NCBI GenBank assembly: GCA_029721515.1
Contig: CM056550.1
Coordinates: forward strand, 20,769,119-20,833,118
Reading direction: 5' to 3'
DNA length: 64,000 bases
Origin: Synanceia verrucosa
Lineage: Eukaryota > Chordata > Actinopteri > Perciformes > Synanceiidae
Shown here: positions 24,985 to 38,300 of the stretch, piece after piece
Layout: each line of letters starts with the position of its first letter
Position numbering within the stretch: the first letter of the stretch is position 1
The notes under the pieces: generated by a model
Databases searched by the model: none
What the model was told of the DNA's origin: nothing
Seen by the model: only the letters and a program-made list of their open reading frames with translations
Position numbers and translations under genes: made by a program

Positions 24985-25341
24985 TTCAAAGGGGACGTAG
25001 AATAAAGAAGTGATTTTTTTTCATACTTTTGGGCATCTAGAGTGCCTATCGACACACAAACTGTAAGATGAAACAACGCATTCAGTATTTTGTGAGCTGC
25101 TCTAAACAATTCAACATGCAGGCTCGTAACAATAAGCACACAGTTTGAGAAAAATAATGTTTTTGAACATTAAAGCACGAAACCATGTTTAAAATATCAG
25201 TATGAACCTGAAAATTAGCATGATATGTCTCTTTTAACTCACTGACTTTGATATACATATATGTCAATAGCACTCAACGAGTTAAAGCACGTAACCATAA
25301 AATATCAGTTTGAACCTGAAAATTAGCATATGTCTCTTTTA
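24985..25341 (+). mobile_element. AAAGGGGAC...GTCTCTTTTAA dispersed element (family E)
   Basis: It begins AAAGGGGACGTAG and ends GCATATGTCTCTTTTAA, with inside it TTTTTGAACATTAAAGCAC and GAACCTGAAAATTAGCAT. This corresponds to a teleost dispersed DNA element I know with AAAGGGACATATCATGC ends. The last 60-65 bp are present twice, on either side of a 44-bp MITE derivative (25238-25281). Confidence 0.6.
25238..25281 (-). mobile_element. 44-bp internally deleted piggyBac-like MITE, copy 5
   Basis: TTAA (25234-25237), CTCACTG, then TTTGATATACATATATGTC, AATAGCACTCAACGAG and TTAA (25282-25285). Only the terminal sequences remain, yet both TTAA sites are intact. The right part closely matches the right end of MITE copy 3. 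Confidence 0.7.
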
Positions 25342-26781
25342 ATAGCAAAATAATAGCAAATCAAATTGAACTTAATTACTACATGGAAAAAATGGTTGAT
25401 GATTATACTGCTCCACTTCTTTATAATTCAGTCAGATCCATGTTGAACACATTGACATGGTGTACAGTGGTCTTTATAACTGCTGCGCTCCTGCCCCTAC
25501 CAGCCAGGCGACATGAGCCCTAACAGTGGAGCAGTATCTGACAGAAAACACCAATTTCCTTGAGTTTACACTAACACGTGTGCTGTACCTACTACAGTCT
25601 GTGCAGTGATCTCATACGGTAAGTCGTAAAACTGTTGGGGGAGTAATTTCATGCCAGGTAGGCTCCCTCTCCTCACCTTGTCTCCTTGCTCACCCCTGAC
25701 TGAAGAACCAGACCCTGAGGGCTCCTTCACAGCAGGTGATCCGATGGAGCCCAACCCGCCTCATCACTCCCCCCAACATCAGAACAGCACACAGGAGGCC
25801 GTGTTCCCCTCAGCATTAAGACGCAACACTATGTTACAGCTCTATTAGCTAACTAATCTGAGAGAACTTTATTTTATTAGCCCCTTAAGACTCCTGCCAA
25901 GGCCCTTTTCATCCTTTATGGATTCAGTAGCTGCACATGCTCCATCTCCCTGCACCCTCCCTCGTCCTCCTGTCACTCTCAATCTTTCAATCCCTCCATC
26001 TTGCATGGCCCTGCTCACACGGTCCAGCTATGTGGTACTTGCAGGGTTGCAGCAACTGCACATTACAGACATACGAGTGCACTCATGAGTCTCCCGCTCA
26101 GCAGACATGCTGCAGGCCCAGTGAGCAACAGAACAGACCATGTATGAAAAACTGAAAGGCAACAGCAGGGACTTTCAGTTTCTGGCAAAATGGGCTTCCT
26201 AGTAGCAATTCAAACATTCAGGTGTGAACTAACGGAATCTGATCCATGTCCAGACTCGCTCTCTTCTTCCTGCACCAGCAAACAGCAACACATTGTAGAG
26301 GCGTGTGGGCAGAAGCGAGGACTCGGCACATTGCAGAGAGGGCTCAGCATCCACAAAGACGGGATCAGTGGTAGGAAACGGGTCCGTGACACGACAAGTT
26401 CGGCGAGCATTAACGTCACGTATTCGACGCGTACTGCTCGTGATGTTCACTTGGACAAATCATCTGAAAATGCTAGCCCACGGTGCTTTTCATTTTGACT
26501 CACATTCCAGCTCATATTTTCAGCACGGGCTATTTCAAATGCATTCATCTGATAGTGATCAAAAGGAGAATGAGATTCTGTGATGGCAAAGAAAATGTGA
26601 AATAATGGGAAAGCAACAGAACTCAACATGTGTCAACACTACATATTCTATTAAAAAAACAGTTTGGCTAAAAGTATGTAGAAATGACGCAGGTATTGCG
26701 TTGTCACCTTTGGCTTTACAGTCATTTACAGTAGAAACCCCAAAAGTAGAGCATGTAGGTCGAGTTTGGTGCGTTTGTTTA
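25342..26781. other. No gene recognised
   Basis: Unique-looking sequence. Several overlapping frames on both strands at 26190-26583 reflect locally higher GC, without recognisable protein features. Confidence 0.5.
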
Positions 26782-26785
26782 TTAA

Positions 26786-26850
26786 CCCACTGAGTGACGT
26801 ATTTTTACATTAAAGTGGTTTTTCAGCAGCGGGTCGCCGATGCTGTAAAT
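26786..26850 (+). mobile_element. piggyBac-like MITE, copy 6, left end only
   Basis: TTAA (26782-26785) then CCCACTGAGTGACG, and AAAGTGGTTTTTCAGCAGCG then GGTCGCCGATG. It is cut after about 65 bp. Of all copies its first three bases (CCC) are closest to typical piggyBac ends. Confidence 0.75.
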
Positions 26851-29104
26851 TGTGTAAATGTAAAAGAGCACATGTTGTAGCTTTGGTTCATCATGTGGTT
26901 CGAGACCTTCGCTTCTGCGTGCTCCAGATGTTGTTCCATTGCAGTGCTTCTCCATTATCTCAGCTATTGCGTACGACTGCACTCCTGCGAGGCTTTGGTG
27001 AAGGAAGATCAGAGCGAAACAGAAGTGACATCAAACAGAGGGCAGCTCCCCCGTGCACAACTCTGGAGGAGAGAGCGTGGACGTGTTGCTCAATATGGAG
27101 GAGGCGACGGCTCGGTGGCCCTACGGCAGAGCCGGGCTACAATCCAGACAAAGGCACGTACCGGCTGCATGTCCATGCATCAAGAAAGAGAGGAGTACAA
27201 AAAATAGAAACGAGGATGGCTAAAATCAAACGCACAGCAGCTATAATAATGCCATCAGAGATCGCCTAATGATATTGGAGGGCAGAGTGTGCGGGCTCCC
27301 TTTGATCTCCCCTCTTCTCCTACTCATCCCTCTGAGCTTGTCGCAAAGAAACGAGCTGAGCAGAGCTGACAGAGAACGAGGAAGAGAGGAAGAACTGCCA
27401 ACTTCCATTAAAAAACAAGAGAAAGAGGGATGAGAGAGAGCAATGCCTTCGGGCAAAAAAAAAAAAAAAAAAAGAAAATCAAACTGGTTCTCCTCGCCTG
27501 GCTGTACCTACAGAGGAGGCGATGGACAGTTGACAGCCCACCGATCTCACAGCTGCCCCTCAAGCCCTGGCTGAACAACAGGGATGGATTTGGCCAGAGA
27601 CGCCTCCACAGTCCGACAGATTGTCTCTAGGAGACAAATTCAGCATGTCGGTCAGGTCTGTCCGTCCAGCTGCTAGCTGCCAGCACTGACCCTGAGCCTC
27701 CTCCCATAACAGACTTTCTGATCACGGCTGCCAATCACGTTTCAAACCTCCTTCAGCGATAACACAGGGAAAAAAATGTGAGTCAGTCAAGGAGAGAAGG
27801 GTGCGAGGAGGATTCACGTGAAGGCTCTGTTCGTGCAGCATCAAACGGCTTTAGAGAGCGAGTCAGTTCGTCTGAACCCACTTATCCTCTGACTGGACGG
27901 CATCTTCCAGCTGAACAAGCTGGTCTCACTTCTCTGGTCATGACAGATTGCGGGTACAGATCTATTTTTGTGGATCTGATGGGTCAAAAGTTCAAGGCCT
28001 ATGTGTATCTGCACCTGAGGGGGCAAGGCAGCAGCTGCATGGGCCGAGGAAAGACCTGACTGGGACTGCATGTAAATCAATACACGGTCCACTGAATGCA
28101 CAATGAGGAAACCGAATCATTTCTCTCCACAAAATATTCACTTTTAAGGTTTAAGTGCAGTATTCTACAACAAGACGGTATAATCTCCTTCGGATGTAGG
28201 AGCAAAGGTTACCAGCAGCAATGTTTGAAAAGAGCAGATAAGGAATATGTGCTCAGAAAATACAGACGGCTTCTTCAGCGCAGCGGGTAATCCTCCTACG
28301 GAATAATCCTGAAGGATCCACCTGTTTTGTTTACAGGATAAAATGCAGGTCAGGGACATGTTTAAGGTAACTTAGCACAAAGACTGCAAGCTGGGGCAAA
28401 TGTTAGCATATCTCCTTAAAACTGTTCTCTTTACGAGCTGTATCTTATGTATCAACACATTTAAATATAGAAAATGAAACACGGTTAGAAGGAAAAATTA
28501 GTTCAGGCATTAAGACACACTTCTCAGCCAACACTGGGTGAGGAATCAGCGTGAGGCTGAGTCATGCCTCGCTGTGACGCATGCTTTGAGGAGTTGATAC
28601 AGTTTTATTGTTTTAGGATGCGAGCGGTTGACTCGCTGCTGCGTCTTGTCCAATCATTGTCTGACAGAGCGTCTTTGTTGGGGAACAGCCGCTGTGCAGG
28701 GAGACAGATAGCGGCAAGAGGCAAAGCAGCTGATGACAGGAAGCAGTTAGAGTGTTTGGATTGAAGGGTGGATTCTGTTTTATGTGAGCAGAAATGTTGA
28801 TTGGATATTATTCAACATGTTTGAATCCTAATGAGGGACGCATGATGTATGCAGTATGTATCGACATTGCAATGTCGCAGGAAGTGCTACAAATGTTTTA
28901 ATTATCCTACCTGCAGTCAAAGAAGGCCATCGTTTTATATAAATATTTGTCACCCAGCACCCTTCAATTCGCCCCTCAACCTGGGTGGACTGTCCTTAAT
29001 GTCCAGATCGATGCCTTGTCCACACCCAACCCGACCCTTTCTTGTTTGCCATGCTTTGTGGGTGTCGTCACCATTTATATCTATACAACCGATGTGTTTA
29101 TGCC
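26851..29104. other. No gene recognised
   Basis: Includes a GC-richer stretch (26990-27180) with open frames but no recognisable domain, a poly-A run (27455-27473), and a perfect 16-bp palindrome CGACATTGCAATGTCG at 28862-28877. No exon could be supported. Confidence 0.45.
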
Positions 29105-29185
29105 AACATATTTCAAGACCCACAGAATATTTTGTATTATGACTCTGAAAACACTGAATAGCTAAAAATTTCATCATGGAATAAC
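29105..29185 (-). mobile_element. piggyBac-like MITE, copy 7, internal fragment
   Basis: AGACCCACAGAATATTTTGT, ATGACTCTGAAAACACTGAA and TTTCATCATGG match the family core. Both ends are absent. Confidence 0.75.
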
Positions 29186-29739
29186 CGTTTTTTGCAGCTC
29201 CAAGGAAGCAAGAAATTACTTCTGTGTAAGTAAGGCTGTAGCAGCTACATGCATTTTGTTACATATGAATTCAACTTTTCATTGTAAAAGGAATTCAACG
29301 CAAAAACTTCAACAACAACATGATTCTGAACTGAAATATTTTACCTCTCCGTTTGTCTTCTTTGGTGTGAAGGAGCTCTGAATTATTCAGTTCTATTAAA
29401 TATATATAAACATTTCTGTGATATTTCAGAAGACAGCACCTTTTCTATGTAGGACATTTATGTAACAAACCCAACCCTGTGTGCTCGATATCAATCTTCT
29501 TATCTGTCTGTGGGTAAAAAAAAAAAAAACATATTTCTCGAAATGTCAGAGTGATCATTTAAAGCTTACAAAAAAAAACAATCAAATGAAGAAAAGTTTT
29601 CACGCCAGGCAGCTGGAGCTCCACACTCAAAGACACAAAACAGTTCTGTATATCCCTCTAAGAGTGTTTCTTTTTATTATTTGGTGGTGTAAAGACCGCT
29701 GCTCCCTCATACCATCATGTCCTGGATCCCACAGAAGAA
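29186..29739. other. No gene recognised
   Basis: AT-rich sequence; nothing supported. Confidence 0.5.
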
Positions 29740-30262
29740 AGAAACAACGACATAATTTGGACTTTATCCATGGGCATCATTAATATTAATTTATTATTTT
29801 TATTATTTATTTCAAATTAAAAGATTATTTTTGGATAATTTGGGCTTTATCATGGCAGACATACTAGACAGTGGTCTGATGGTCAACACACTCAGGCTGC
29901 TACCAGTTGCTCTTTAGGACCCTGGGGAGTGAGATTTTGCCTTATGGTGTGTTCACTGGAAGTCAGAACTTGGAGCTCAGATCAATGTATCCTCAAAGTT
30001 TAGTGCTCCCAGCTCTTCCAGCCTTACAGACGTACAACAAAACATGTTACTGTCAGTAACATGTCAGTGACATATCTGTCAGTAGCAGATAGCATGAATT
30101 TTATGTCGGATTGGTGAGATTAATCCGGGGGTTCGGATTTAAATTTTGACTTGGAGCTTAGAAATTCCGACATTCATGTCCACGAAAAGATGATTCATTT
30201 TTTGATACCTGATAGGATGGGAGCTTTTCATTTAATGCCACAGAAGCCGGCAAAATGGCAGA
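29740..30262 (+). mobile_element. hAT-like family A, copy 3, ends lost
   Basis: Shares GGTGTGTTCACTGGAAGTCA, AGTGCTCCCAGCTCTTCC and ATTCATTTTTTGATACC with copies 2 and 4. A short internal duplication (GTCAGTAACATGTCAGTGAC) has modified the middle. The true termini are not present. Confidence 0.75.
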
Positions 30263-31589
30263 GTTTGTTTTTAATTATCATGCGATTGATTTACTGATTA
30301 TTTTGACAGGCCAATCCCCAGCTCCTCTTCACTGTGTCACTGCTCTTATAAGTAACCAAATTTCATATATGTTCCTGTATGTGTTGGACATTTTAAGATT
30401 TTGGTTATGCCTGTGCCTGTAATATTTGTGATGCATCACATGATATAAACTCTGACTTTTCTTTTCTTGGCAGACCGACTGTTACTTCCTGCTCACTTCT
30501 TTTTCATTAGTCATCATGTCTGCTATAACCCCCACCAGCCACAAAAAAAACAAACGCTGTCAAAACACTCATTAACTCATTCATTTAAACATAGCCCACA
30601 CACTGAGCATAAATATTTAAAAGACCCAGATGGAACTTGCCATACCGTATTCAGTCACTGAAGTCACTGGAGTGTCTGTTTACAACTTTCCAAACCAACT
30701 GTTTCACTCAAGCTTATTTTGTCGATAACATCATATGTTGCAAAGGTCTCACATATAAACTACATAAAAGAAAGGCTATAATAGTTGAAAGTAAAGTAAA
30801 CTTTTTGATTTTAATTCCGTTTTAGTTTGTTTTAAACAAAATGAAACTGACAATTTAATGTATTCTTTGTTATTTACCCAGGCAATATAATTCCAATTTA
30901 GTTTTTCCACCTACTTTCAAGTTGCTAAAAATATTTTCCACTGCTTATTTTTGTTTTGGTTTCAGTTTCAGTTTCTATAATAACCATGATCAAAAGTGAA
31001 TTCTACTCTTTTATGGTCGTAAATAACAATAAAGTGCTACAGTTTTGTTTTGGAGTTGGAGATTTTTCTCTCTCTGACAGACAATGGTAAAAATTAGCCT
31101 TTTAAGTGGGCTCATTTCATGTAGATTTGCACTGTCTGGTTGGCTGTGATACACGGCAGCTCCTTCTTTCACTTTATAAGAGGCTTTGAGACTTCTGCCA
31201 GGGGAGGAAAGGAGATTTAGAGACGTAGTGGTGCTGGCCAATCCCCCGGCTGTCCGCATGTCTTTGGTCACAGGTGTCTATTGTCTCTTGAAAATGCCAT
31301 TAAAGAGGCAGGAACTCATTCCAGCAGACAGTGGGGCTGTTTGAAAAACAGCCACACAAATTTAAGCTCCAGTTTTGAGTAAAAGGTCTCTGGCAGCTGT
31401 GCCTCCAAATCTCTCAGCCCCCTTTAACTGTCACATAATGGCTGCAGTGATGTACTGCACCTCCTGCCCTGTACCCAGCCGTCACCTGGAGCTTTACAGT
31501 AACAAAAGGCCCACTTCCTCTTTAATATGACGCTTTTTTACTTGAGTAAAGCATGATGGGTGTTCTTTACAAGTTACAACTTTAATGTG
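30263..31589. other. No gene recognised
   Basis: AT-rich, no repeat shared with the rest of the window and no exon signal that I trust. Confidence 0.5.
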
Positions 31590-31597
31590 CAGTAAAC

Positions 31598-32247
31598 TAG
31601 GTCTGGGTACTGAACTTTGATACTTTTTAGCACTGAACAAAAACCTCAGATCCTATCAGGTATCAAAAATGAATAATTTTTCAGCGCCAAATTCCGATAA
31701 CAAAGTGTCTGTGAGCCATGCTCTCAGATGTCTCTATGGACAGGGAGGACGTGTCCCCTTCAGATACAAAGTGACACCAATCCGTCCCCCCACTTTACCA
31801 GCATAAGACGACAAACATCGCCAGTAAAATGGAGGATTAATGTCACTGCAGCAGCACTGGGAGCCTGGTGTTTGTGTTTAGCCTAATGGTGTGTTCAGGT
31901 TGTACATGAATGTTGGAATTTCCAATGTTGAAATCAGAATTTAAATCAGAACTCCCCATGAATCTCACCAACTGACATAGAATTCATGCTATCTGCTAGT
32001 GACGTAAACAGTAGCTACATGATTTGTTGAATGTCTGTAAGGCTGGAAGAGCTGGGAGCACTAAACTTTGAGGTTACGTCGATCTGAGCTCCAAGTTCTG
32101 ACTTCAAGTGAACACACCATAAGGCAAACTCTCACTCCCCAGGGTCCTAAAGAGCAACCCGTAGTAACCTGTGACTGTCGATCATCATCAGAACATTGTC
32201 TAGTATGTCTACAATGATGAAGCCCAAATTAAACGAAAATAACCTTT

Positions 32248-32284
<37 letters not shown>

Positions 32285-32407
32285 ACATGATTAAAGCCCA
32301 AATTACACAAAAAATAAGTTATTGAGGTATCAAAAAAAAGTATCGTTCTGGAACCGGTATCGAAATTGGCATCACACCAAAAAAATTCTGAATGATAGCC
32401 AGCCCTA
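31598..32407 (-). mobile_element. hAT-like family A, copy 4, complete
   Basis: It starts TAGGTCTGGGTACTG and ends GCCAGCCCTA. A perfect 8-bp duplication CAGTAAAC lies at 31590-31597 and 32408-32415. It is 810 bp against 681 bp in copy 2, mainly through an (AAT)n expansion and extra sequence with GAAGCCCAAATTA and AAAGCCCAAATTACAC near the right end. No transposase frame. Confidence 0.9.
32250..32283. repeat. (AAT)n microsatellite
   Basis: About 11 AAT units inside family A copy 4. Confidence 0.95.
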
Positions 32408-32415
32408 CAGTAAAC

Positions 32416-33420
32416 ACAACACAGAGAGAGAGAAAATGAAGGACATGGCAACATAAGAGATGGGGGTTCAGAGGAAAACTGCCCCCTTGAACGCAGCAAT
32501 TAATCAATTAGCTGGAGCGAATTGATACTCCCCGCCCAGCTTGGCAGGCGGACAGCTCAGGTGTAATTAAAATTGTAACTATTGACAAATCAAGATGGAT
32601 GGCGCACTTTCCGCCTGTTCAGCTCAGCTCTGAGAGAGTCACTATGTGTGTGACTAACACACAGAGGGGGACAGAAACGTTAAGGTGTGTATGTTGTGTT
32701 AGCGGGCGTTGAACCCGTGAACGTGTGAAAAGTGAGCTATTAGTGTGCTTGAGCTGAGGTCAAGCTCAAGTGATGCTGCGGGTCAAAGCCCTGCACCCAA
32801 ACATCCATCTCACTCTGTCACCTTCCATTATCATCTGGTTGTTCCCATTAAGGACACTGCTGAGAGTGTTAAGTGACTCGGTCATTTGTGAAGTGCATCC
32901 AAGCAAATGATAATTAAGATGTTAATCTAACAAATCTACATTGCTCAAGTGTGAAGAAGGGCTGTAAGACATTTCCCACTTTCTCCAAGAGCGAGTCACA
33001 GATGAGGAAAGCATCTCTGTTAGCAGGTGACGAAAAGAGGAGTTTGAATTGGTGATTCAAGTGGAAAAACATGACAGATTTTGTTAGCAGGCCATGACAA
33101 GTTTATAGTAGTCCACAGTTGAAATTAATGAAAATAACAAAATCTCAATTATTGTACTAATTCAGCATCCATATAGCTCCAGGTATCCAACAAAAGTCAC
33201 CACAATAAGAATGAACAAGAATGACATTGGTTGCTTTTTTGTTCTGAGTTGATGTTTTTCAAGTTGAGGTATTCAGGGCTCTCCTGCAAAAACGTGAGGG
33301 GCATAGCAATGAAAAATCAGCACCCAAAATGCTTCACTCCTTACTGTTAAAACAAGCTCTGTGTGATCAGTGTCTGAGGAAGCGATCATATTCCACAGAA
33401 AGTTGACAAGACGATGGCAA
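32416..33420. other. No gene recognised
   Basis: Unique-looking sequence; nothing supported. Confidence 0.5.
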
Positions 33421-33640
33421 AGGTCAAGTCAGGTCAAGTCAATTTTATTTGTATAGCCCAATATCAGAAATTACGAATGTGCCCCAGAGGACAATCTGTA
33501 CAGGATATGACACCCTCTGTCCTTTACAAATGACCCTCAAATCGACTGAGGAAAAACTCTCCAAAAAAACAGGGAAAAATAAATGGTAGAAATATCAGGA
33601 AGAGCAACAGAGGGATCCCTCTTGCAGGATGGAGAAAAGG
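33421..33640 (+). repeat. Widespread teleost dispersed repeat
   Basis: TCAATTTTATTTGTATAGCC then CAATATCAGAAATTACG, CTCTGTCCTTTACAAATGAC, GAGGAAAAACTCTCC and GAAGAGCAACAGAGGGATCC occur in the order of a repeat I know to be abundant in percomorph genomes. It is preceded by a short AGGTCAAGTC duplication. Class uncertain. Confidence 0.7.
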
Positions 33641-35114
33641 CATAAAGCAAAAGCATTATTGATACATATCTGGCACTATTTTAGATTAAAACCCATGAGG
33701 AAACTATAACATTGGAGCAATCTGTCAACTTTTGGTATGACAGAGCAGAAACGCTGACTGGAGAAACAACGCTCACAACCATCCAGTGTTAACATATAAA
33801 GTAGGACAGTGAGCATTGTATTTTCTTGAAAAATAACTGGTGTATTTGATATCATTGTCATGGGTTTATTAACCAGTGGGAAAACATGGCGCGGCGTCCT
33901 GATCGCACTTGCTGCCATCACCTTCCTTCACTCCCTCTCCGCTCATCAGAGGACATTTGTACATCAGGTACACCTGCTAACAAAAAAAAAATACTCTTGA
34001 ACAGTACTTGGTGTTTACAAGGTGTTCGGCAGGAGTCAAAAGGAACTCTTTAAAAGCAATATCATAGGCGTCCATGATCAATGTGCACAACACCAGCAGA
34101 GCTCATTCTGTTTTCAGAGATGTGAGACAAGCTCCATTGAGGGATCCATGCCTTAAATCTCTCGAGACTGGCCCTTGAACGTCAAACAAGGACAAAAAAG
34201 GGAAAAATAAGAACATGTTTCAGAAATATCAATGAGTGCATTTTTCAAAGCAGCAACAGGGAGCAGTCATTTGTTGTATTGTTAAAAGACGAGGAAACAG
34301 TTGATGCATTAAAAAGGCATCTCAGTATGACTCATTCTCCTGTTTGTAGCTTTAAATCAGTGCAAAGTTCACTGTCTGACTAATTACACAAAGACAGAAT
34401 ATCTAGCAGTTGCAGTGACAGCAATGCATCATTTAGCATATCCTTCGTTAAAAGCTCCAGAAAAGAAAGTCAGTAATTGCAAGTCACATAAAAAATTCAA
34501 ACAGAGCCTCCTGTACTGTCTACTCTGCCGACAGGTACAAAAAATGGGGCTGAGAAATTGAGAGATCCACCTAGAATTCTCCTCACAGTATTCAACATGT
34601 CCGACTGATGCCCCGTCTCTTCCTTTAGTGCTAACACTTTCGTTCCAACTTAACTGTCATACTGCATTTCATTTGACGCTCCGTGTGCCTCCACGTCAAG
34701 TATCATCTTGCTGCCCTTTCTTTCTCCCCGTCTTCAGTCTATCCACTGTTTATCTTTTATCTGCGGGGATTTGAAGAAAATACATTTGTCAGTGTCTTAA
34801 CAAGGTCCGACGACTAGACTGCGCAGCTCTTTTTCTCCCATTTGCCTTTTTTTTAAAAATCTGAGACAGCACAGAGTGTGAACTCCCTGTTTTGGTCTAT
34901 TTGATTTTTTTTGTAGCCAAAAATGTTTGATACTGGGGCACTAGGTGATGATGAGTAGTATCCAAGGAGACTCGGGGAAGGACAGGAGAACGGAGAGAGG
35001 CAAAGGACAAATTTTCTTGGGAGTATCGAATAACGACAACCTCAGATCTCTCCAAGTGGAACGTTCTTACCTAACCCTAACCCATCTGAGAACCTCAGAG
35101 TCAACATTATAAGT
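33641..35114. other. No gene recognised
   Basis: Unique-looking sequence; CCTAACCCTAACCC near 35071-35085 is a very short telomere-like string. Confidence 0.5.
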
Positions 35115-35300
35115 CTGAGATGCAAAACGTATATATATTAGCTCACGAGACGAGACAATACATGACATTGGGTTCACGAGACGAGACAATATTTTCACAT
35201 TACTTTTAAGAAAACTAAAATGACAAAATATATGACTGGACAAACAGTCATTTAACTCTCTTTTATTAAACACAGTTTAACTCTATCTAAATAATTCATA
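35115..35300. repeat. CGAGACGAGAC-containing dispersed repeat
   Basis: CACGAGACGAGACAATA occurs twice 34 bp apart, followed by TTTTCACATTACTTTTAAG and CAGTCATTTAACTCTCTTTT. I recall this arrangement as a repeat in fish genomes, but cannot class it from sequence alone. Confidence 0.5.
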
Positions 35301-38300
35301 AAAATACATGAAAACACTTTTTGTCAAAGCACGAGGTGAGATGTGTCTGAGCTGAATATGGTGATGCTACAGTTTATTTAATAGAAAAACTTCATTTTTG
35401 ATTCTGGTGTTGCACTTTGTAGACGATCCCTGCTCTGTCTCCACAATGGCTTATGCTCATTAGGAGCAGTGTTTTCCGTGGAGCACCGGGGACGCATTTG
35501 CATCTTTAGATCATATTGGATTTGACGTATTGATCCAGGAAGTTGGAATCTGCCAGTATTTTTCTAACTTTACCAAAGTGCTGCACTTGCTGCTTTCCTT
35601 CTCCTTCGTCTTGCCAGTTTCCAGCAGACCGAACTTTGAACAGATTCTTCCAAAACCAGGATCCCTTTGACATAGAGCAGCGTCTACACAGCCTAAAGTA
35701 CTGTGCGCTACTTTAGTTTCCTTCTAGCAAAAATGCTCTGGGTGAATGTGCCTCTAGTGAATGATTACACAGTGTATATGTCTAAAGCTTTTATTGTGAA
35801 AGGTAAGAATAGGAAGATTGGATCCGTCTATCTCTGTGTGCTTGTCACTATAGAGTACATACTGAATATGTGAATGGTTGATGTGAGAAAGTGCAGAAAA
35901 ATCAACTTCCAATGCTGCTTTGCTGCAGCATAATATTCCCACACACCAGGGTGTGCAGGCCTTTATTTCTTGGATACCTGTGTGATCATGAATGCATCGC
36001 CGGACCTGTGCTTAAAGACAGTAGGTAGCCAATTCATAAAAAAAGAGCGTAAACAAGAAGGTTAGCAAACAAGAGGTACACAGCTACGTCACATTTGATG
36101 CAACTGCCTTACCTGAAGGATTACAGAGAAAGCCTCCTGTATCAAAATGTCAAGGCACTGCTTTGCATTAATATATTCAAATGTCATTAGACGATCGAAT
36201 TTAAAACATAGCCCCCGAAAATAGAAAGCCTATTCGAACACAAATGAATAAACATACCCGTTCCTTCAATACTGCTGGAGTAATATAAGTCATAACGGTG
36301 AATTTAACCTCCGAATGCATCCGGAAGCTGGAAGCAGAGAAAGTCTCATGTTCTAATAGTTCTCTTCATTCCAAGTTATTATTATGTAAAGCATAAAAAT
36401 GGGTTCTCTCATCAAATCAAAGCACCACACAAATCAAAGTTAAGGCAATTACAATCTTATTCCACCCTTTCAGATGGCAACAGCTGTTTCCCTTGGTCAA
36501 AATTGCAGCGTAATTGCACGCGGTAGCATATGGTTACGGCTGATTAATCCAACTGGGGGTGAAGGCCCCATTATTCCTGCATGGGATGGGTAAATACGCG
36601 GCAGATCCAAGTGCTGGATGGATGGGTAATGGGATGGCAAAAAAAGGGAATGGGTCTTTGATGAGATATCTGTTAAAGATGGCGTGATTGTCAGAATCGA
36701 TCAGGCCCTCTACCATCTCTATCTAAGCCATTAAATTGATTTGCTTGTCATCCAGCTTCTTCAAGAAAGAATCATGCCAGCGGTATCAAACTAAGCAGAA
36801 AAGAGGAGCAGTTAAGGCTAAATCCATTTTCGTTCGCAGAATACATGGCTCAGGGCATATCATTTAATCTCCCTTCATGAGCTGCATGAACTAGTTGCAG
36901 GGCTGTTTTTTTTGCTTCAACGTTTTGCTCATGCAGCGCTGCAGGAAGATCGTTACAGCCCCGAGGGGCCCAGTGGGTGGCAGGGCCTTGATGAAAGCTA
37001 AAGGACTGCCTACTGGACTATGGGTTTGGACTGGCCACTTATGCACACAAGCACACACCCACTTATACATGCATACAAATTCACAGTCCACCAGCACACA
37101 CACATACACATACAAACACCTTCCCCAGGGAACAGCAATTACAGGGTTCAGAGGTGGTTTCCAGAGCCCCCAGCCAAGCTGAGTGCATTTCTATTATAAA
37201 CACACGAGGAGCCGCATGAGTGAGTCAGGACTGGGGGCCTCCTGAAGCGAGTGTCACTCTAAAGGTCCACGCTCATTTCCATCCAGCCAGATGAGGGATG
37301 ATGCTGGTAAACAAGCCTTGACTCTGGCTCCCCCCCAGTCTGTCCCTGCATGCATAATGACCCTCTTAAAGAGCAAGGGAAAAGTTCAAGTCCATAATCA
37401 CATCCGCACCTCTGGCTTATAATTTTTTTAGGAGTCATTTTGGAGCCCGTTTTGAAGGACGTGTGCAGGAGCTACTTGTGCTCTCTGAATGTGGTGTTTG
37501 GAGTAAAAAGTGCAGAAGGCCTCCAGGTGCTAATTTGGGAGTTCAGAAACCATGGGTTGGCTTGGCTCAGCAGAAATGGAAAAATATTGGATACGCTTTC
37601 ACCACGGCGGGATTAAAACAAGATGGAATGCCCTACCGTAAATCCTTCAACTCACTGCAGCAGCGAAACCTTGTTCAGGCCAAAGCGTTATTGTTGTGAC
37701 TTACACGCAGTTGATTGAAAACAGCAGCTTCTTCAACAATAGCGCTGAAAAGCCGAGGACAATACACGTGTGAGCTATCACTGTTCTCCTTTGTGTTCGT
37801 CAAAGGCAAAGTAGCACCACCTGTACATAAAGGTGCACAAGCTTAGCGTTTACAAATGCATCCTTCACCACCTCCATGGATGTACTGTGCATAAAATGGT
37901 CACAAACACAGACCACAGCAAGAGCAATAATTCCTCAGCAAGTAATCCTGCTTGCCCTAGTCCAAAGCATAATGAACAAAAAAGCTGATTAAGACTATGT
38001 CCCAAAAAATAGAAAATCAACATTGTTTCCACTTCAGTTAGAGCCCCAATTAGGATTTACTGTATGGCTGAACAATGGGAATCAATGCTGAAGCAAAAAT
38101 GGAGACAACAAGTGGTACCGTTGTTCTTTTGGCAACAAGTCCAAATTGTTTTCAGCCCAACGAGTCATTTAACATTGACCCGTCTATCTGGGTGAATGGT
38201 GAGAAGTCCCAGCTGGCCTGCATGGCCTCTTATCCAAGTCCGCCCAGCAATGTGAACAGAACTCAAATTAATATCCACGCAAAGACAAAAAGAACAGCCC

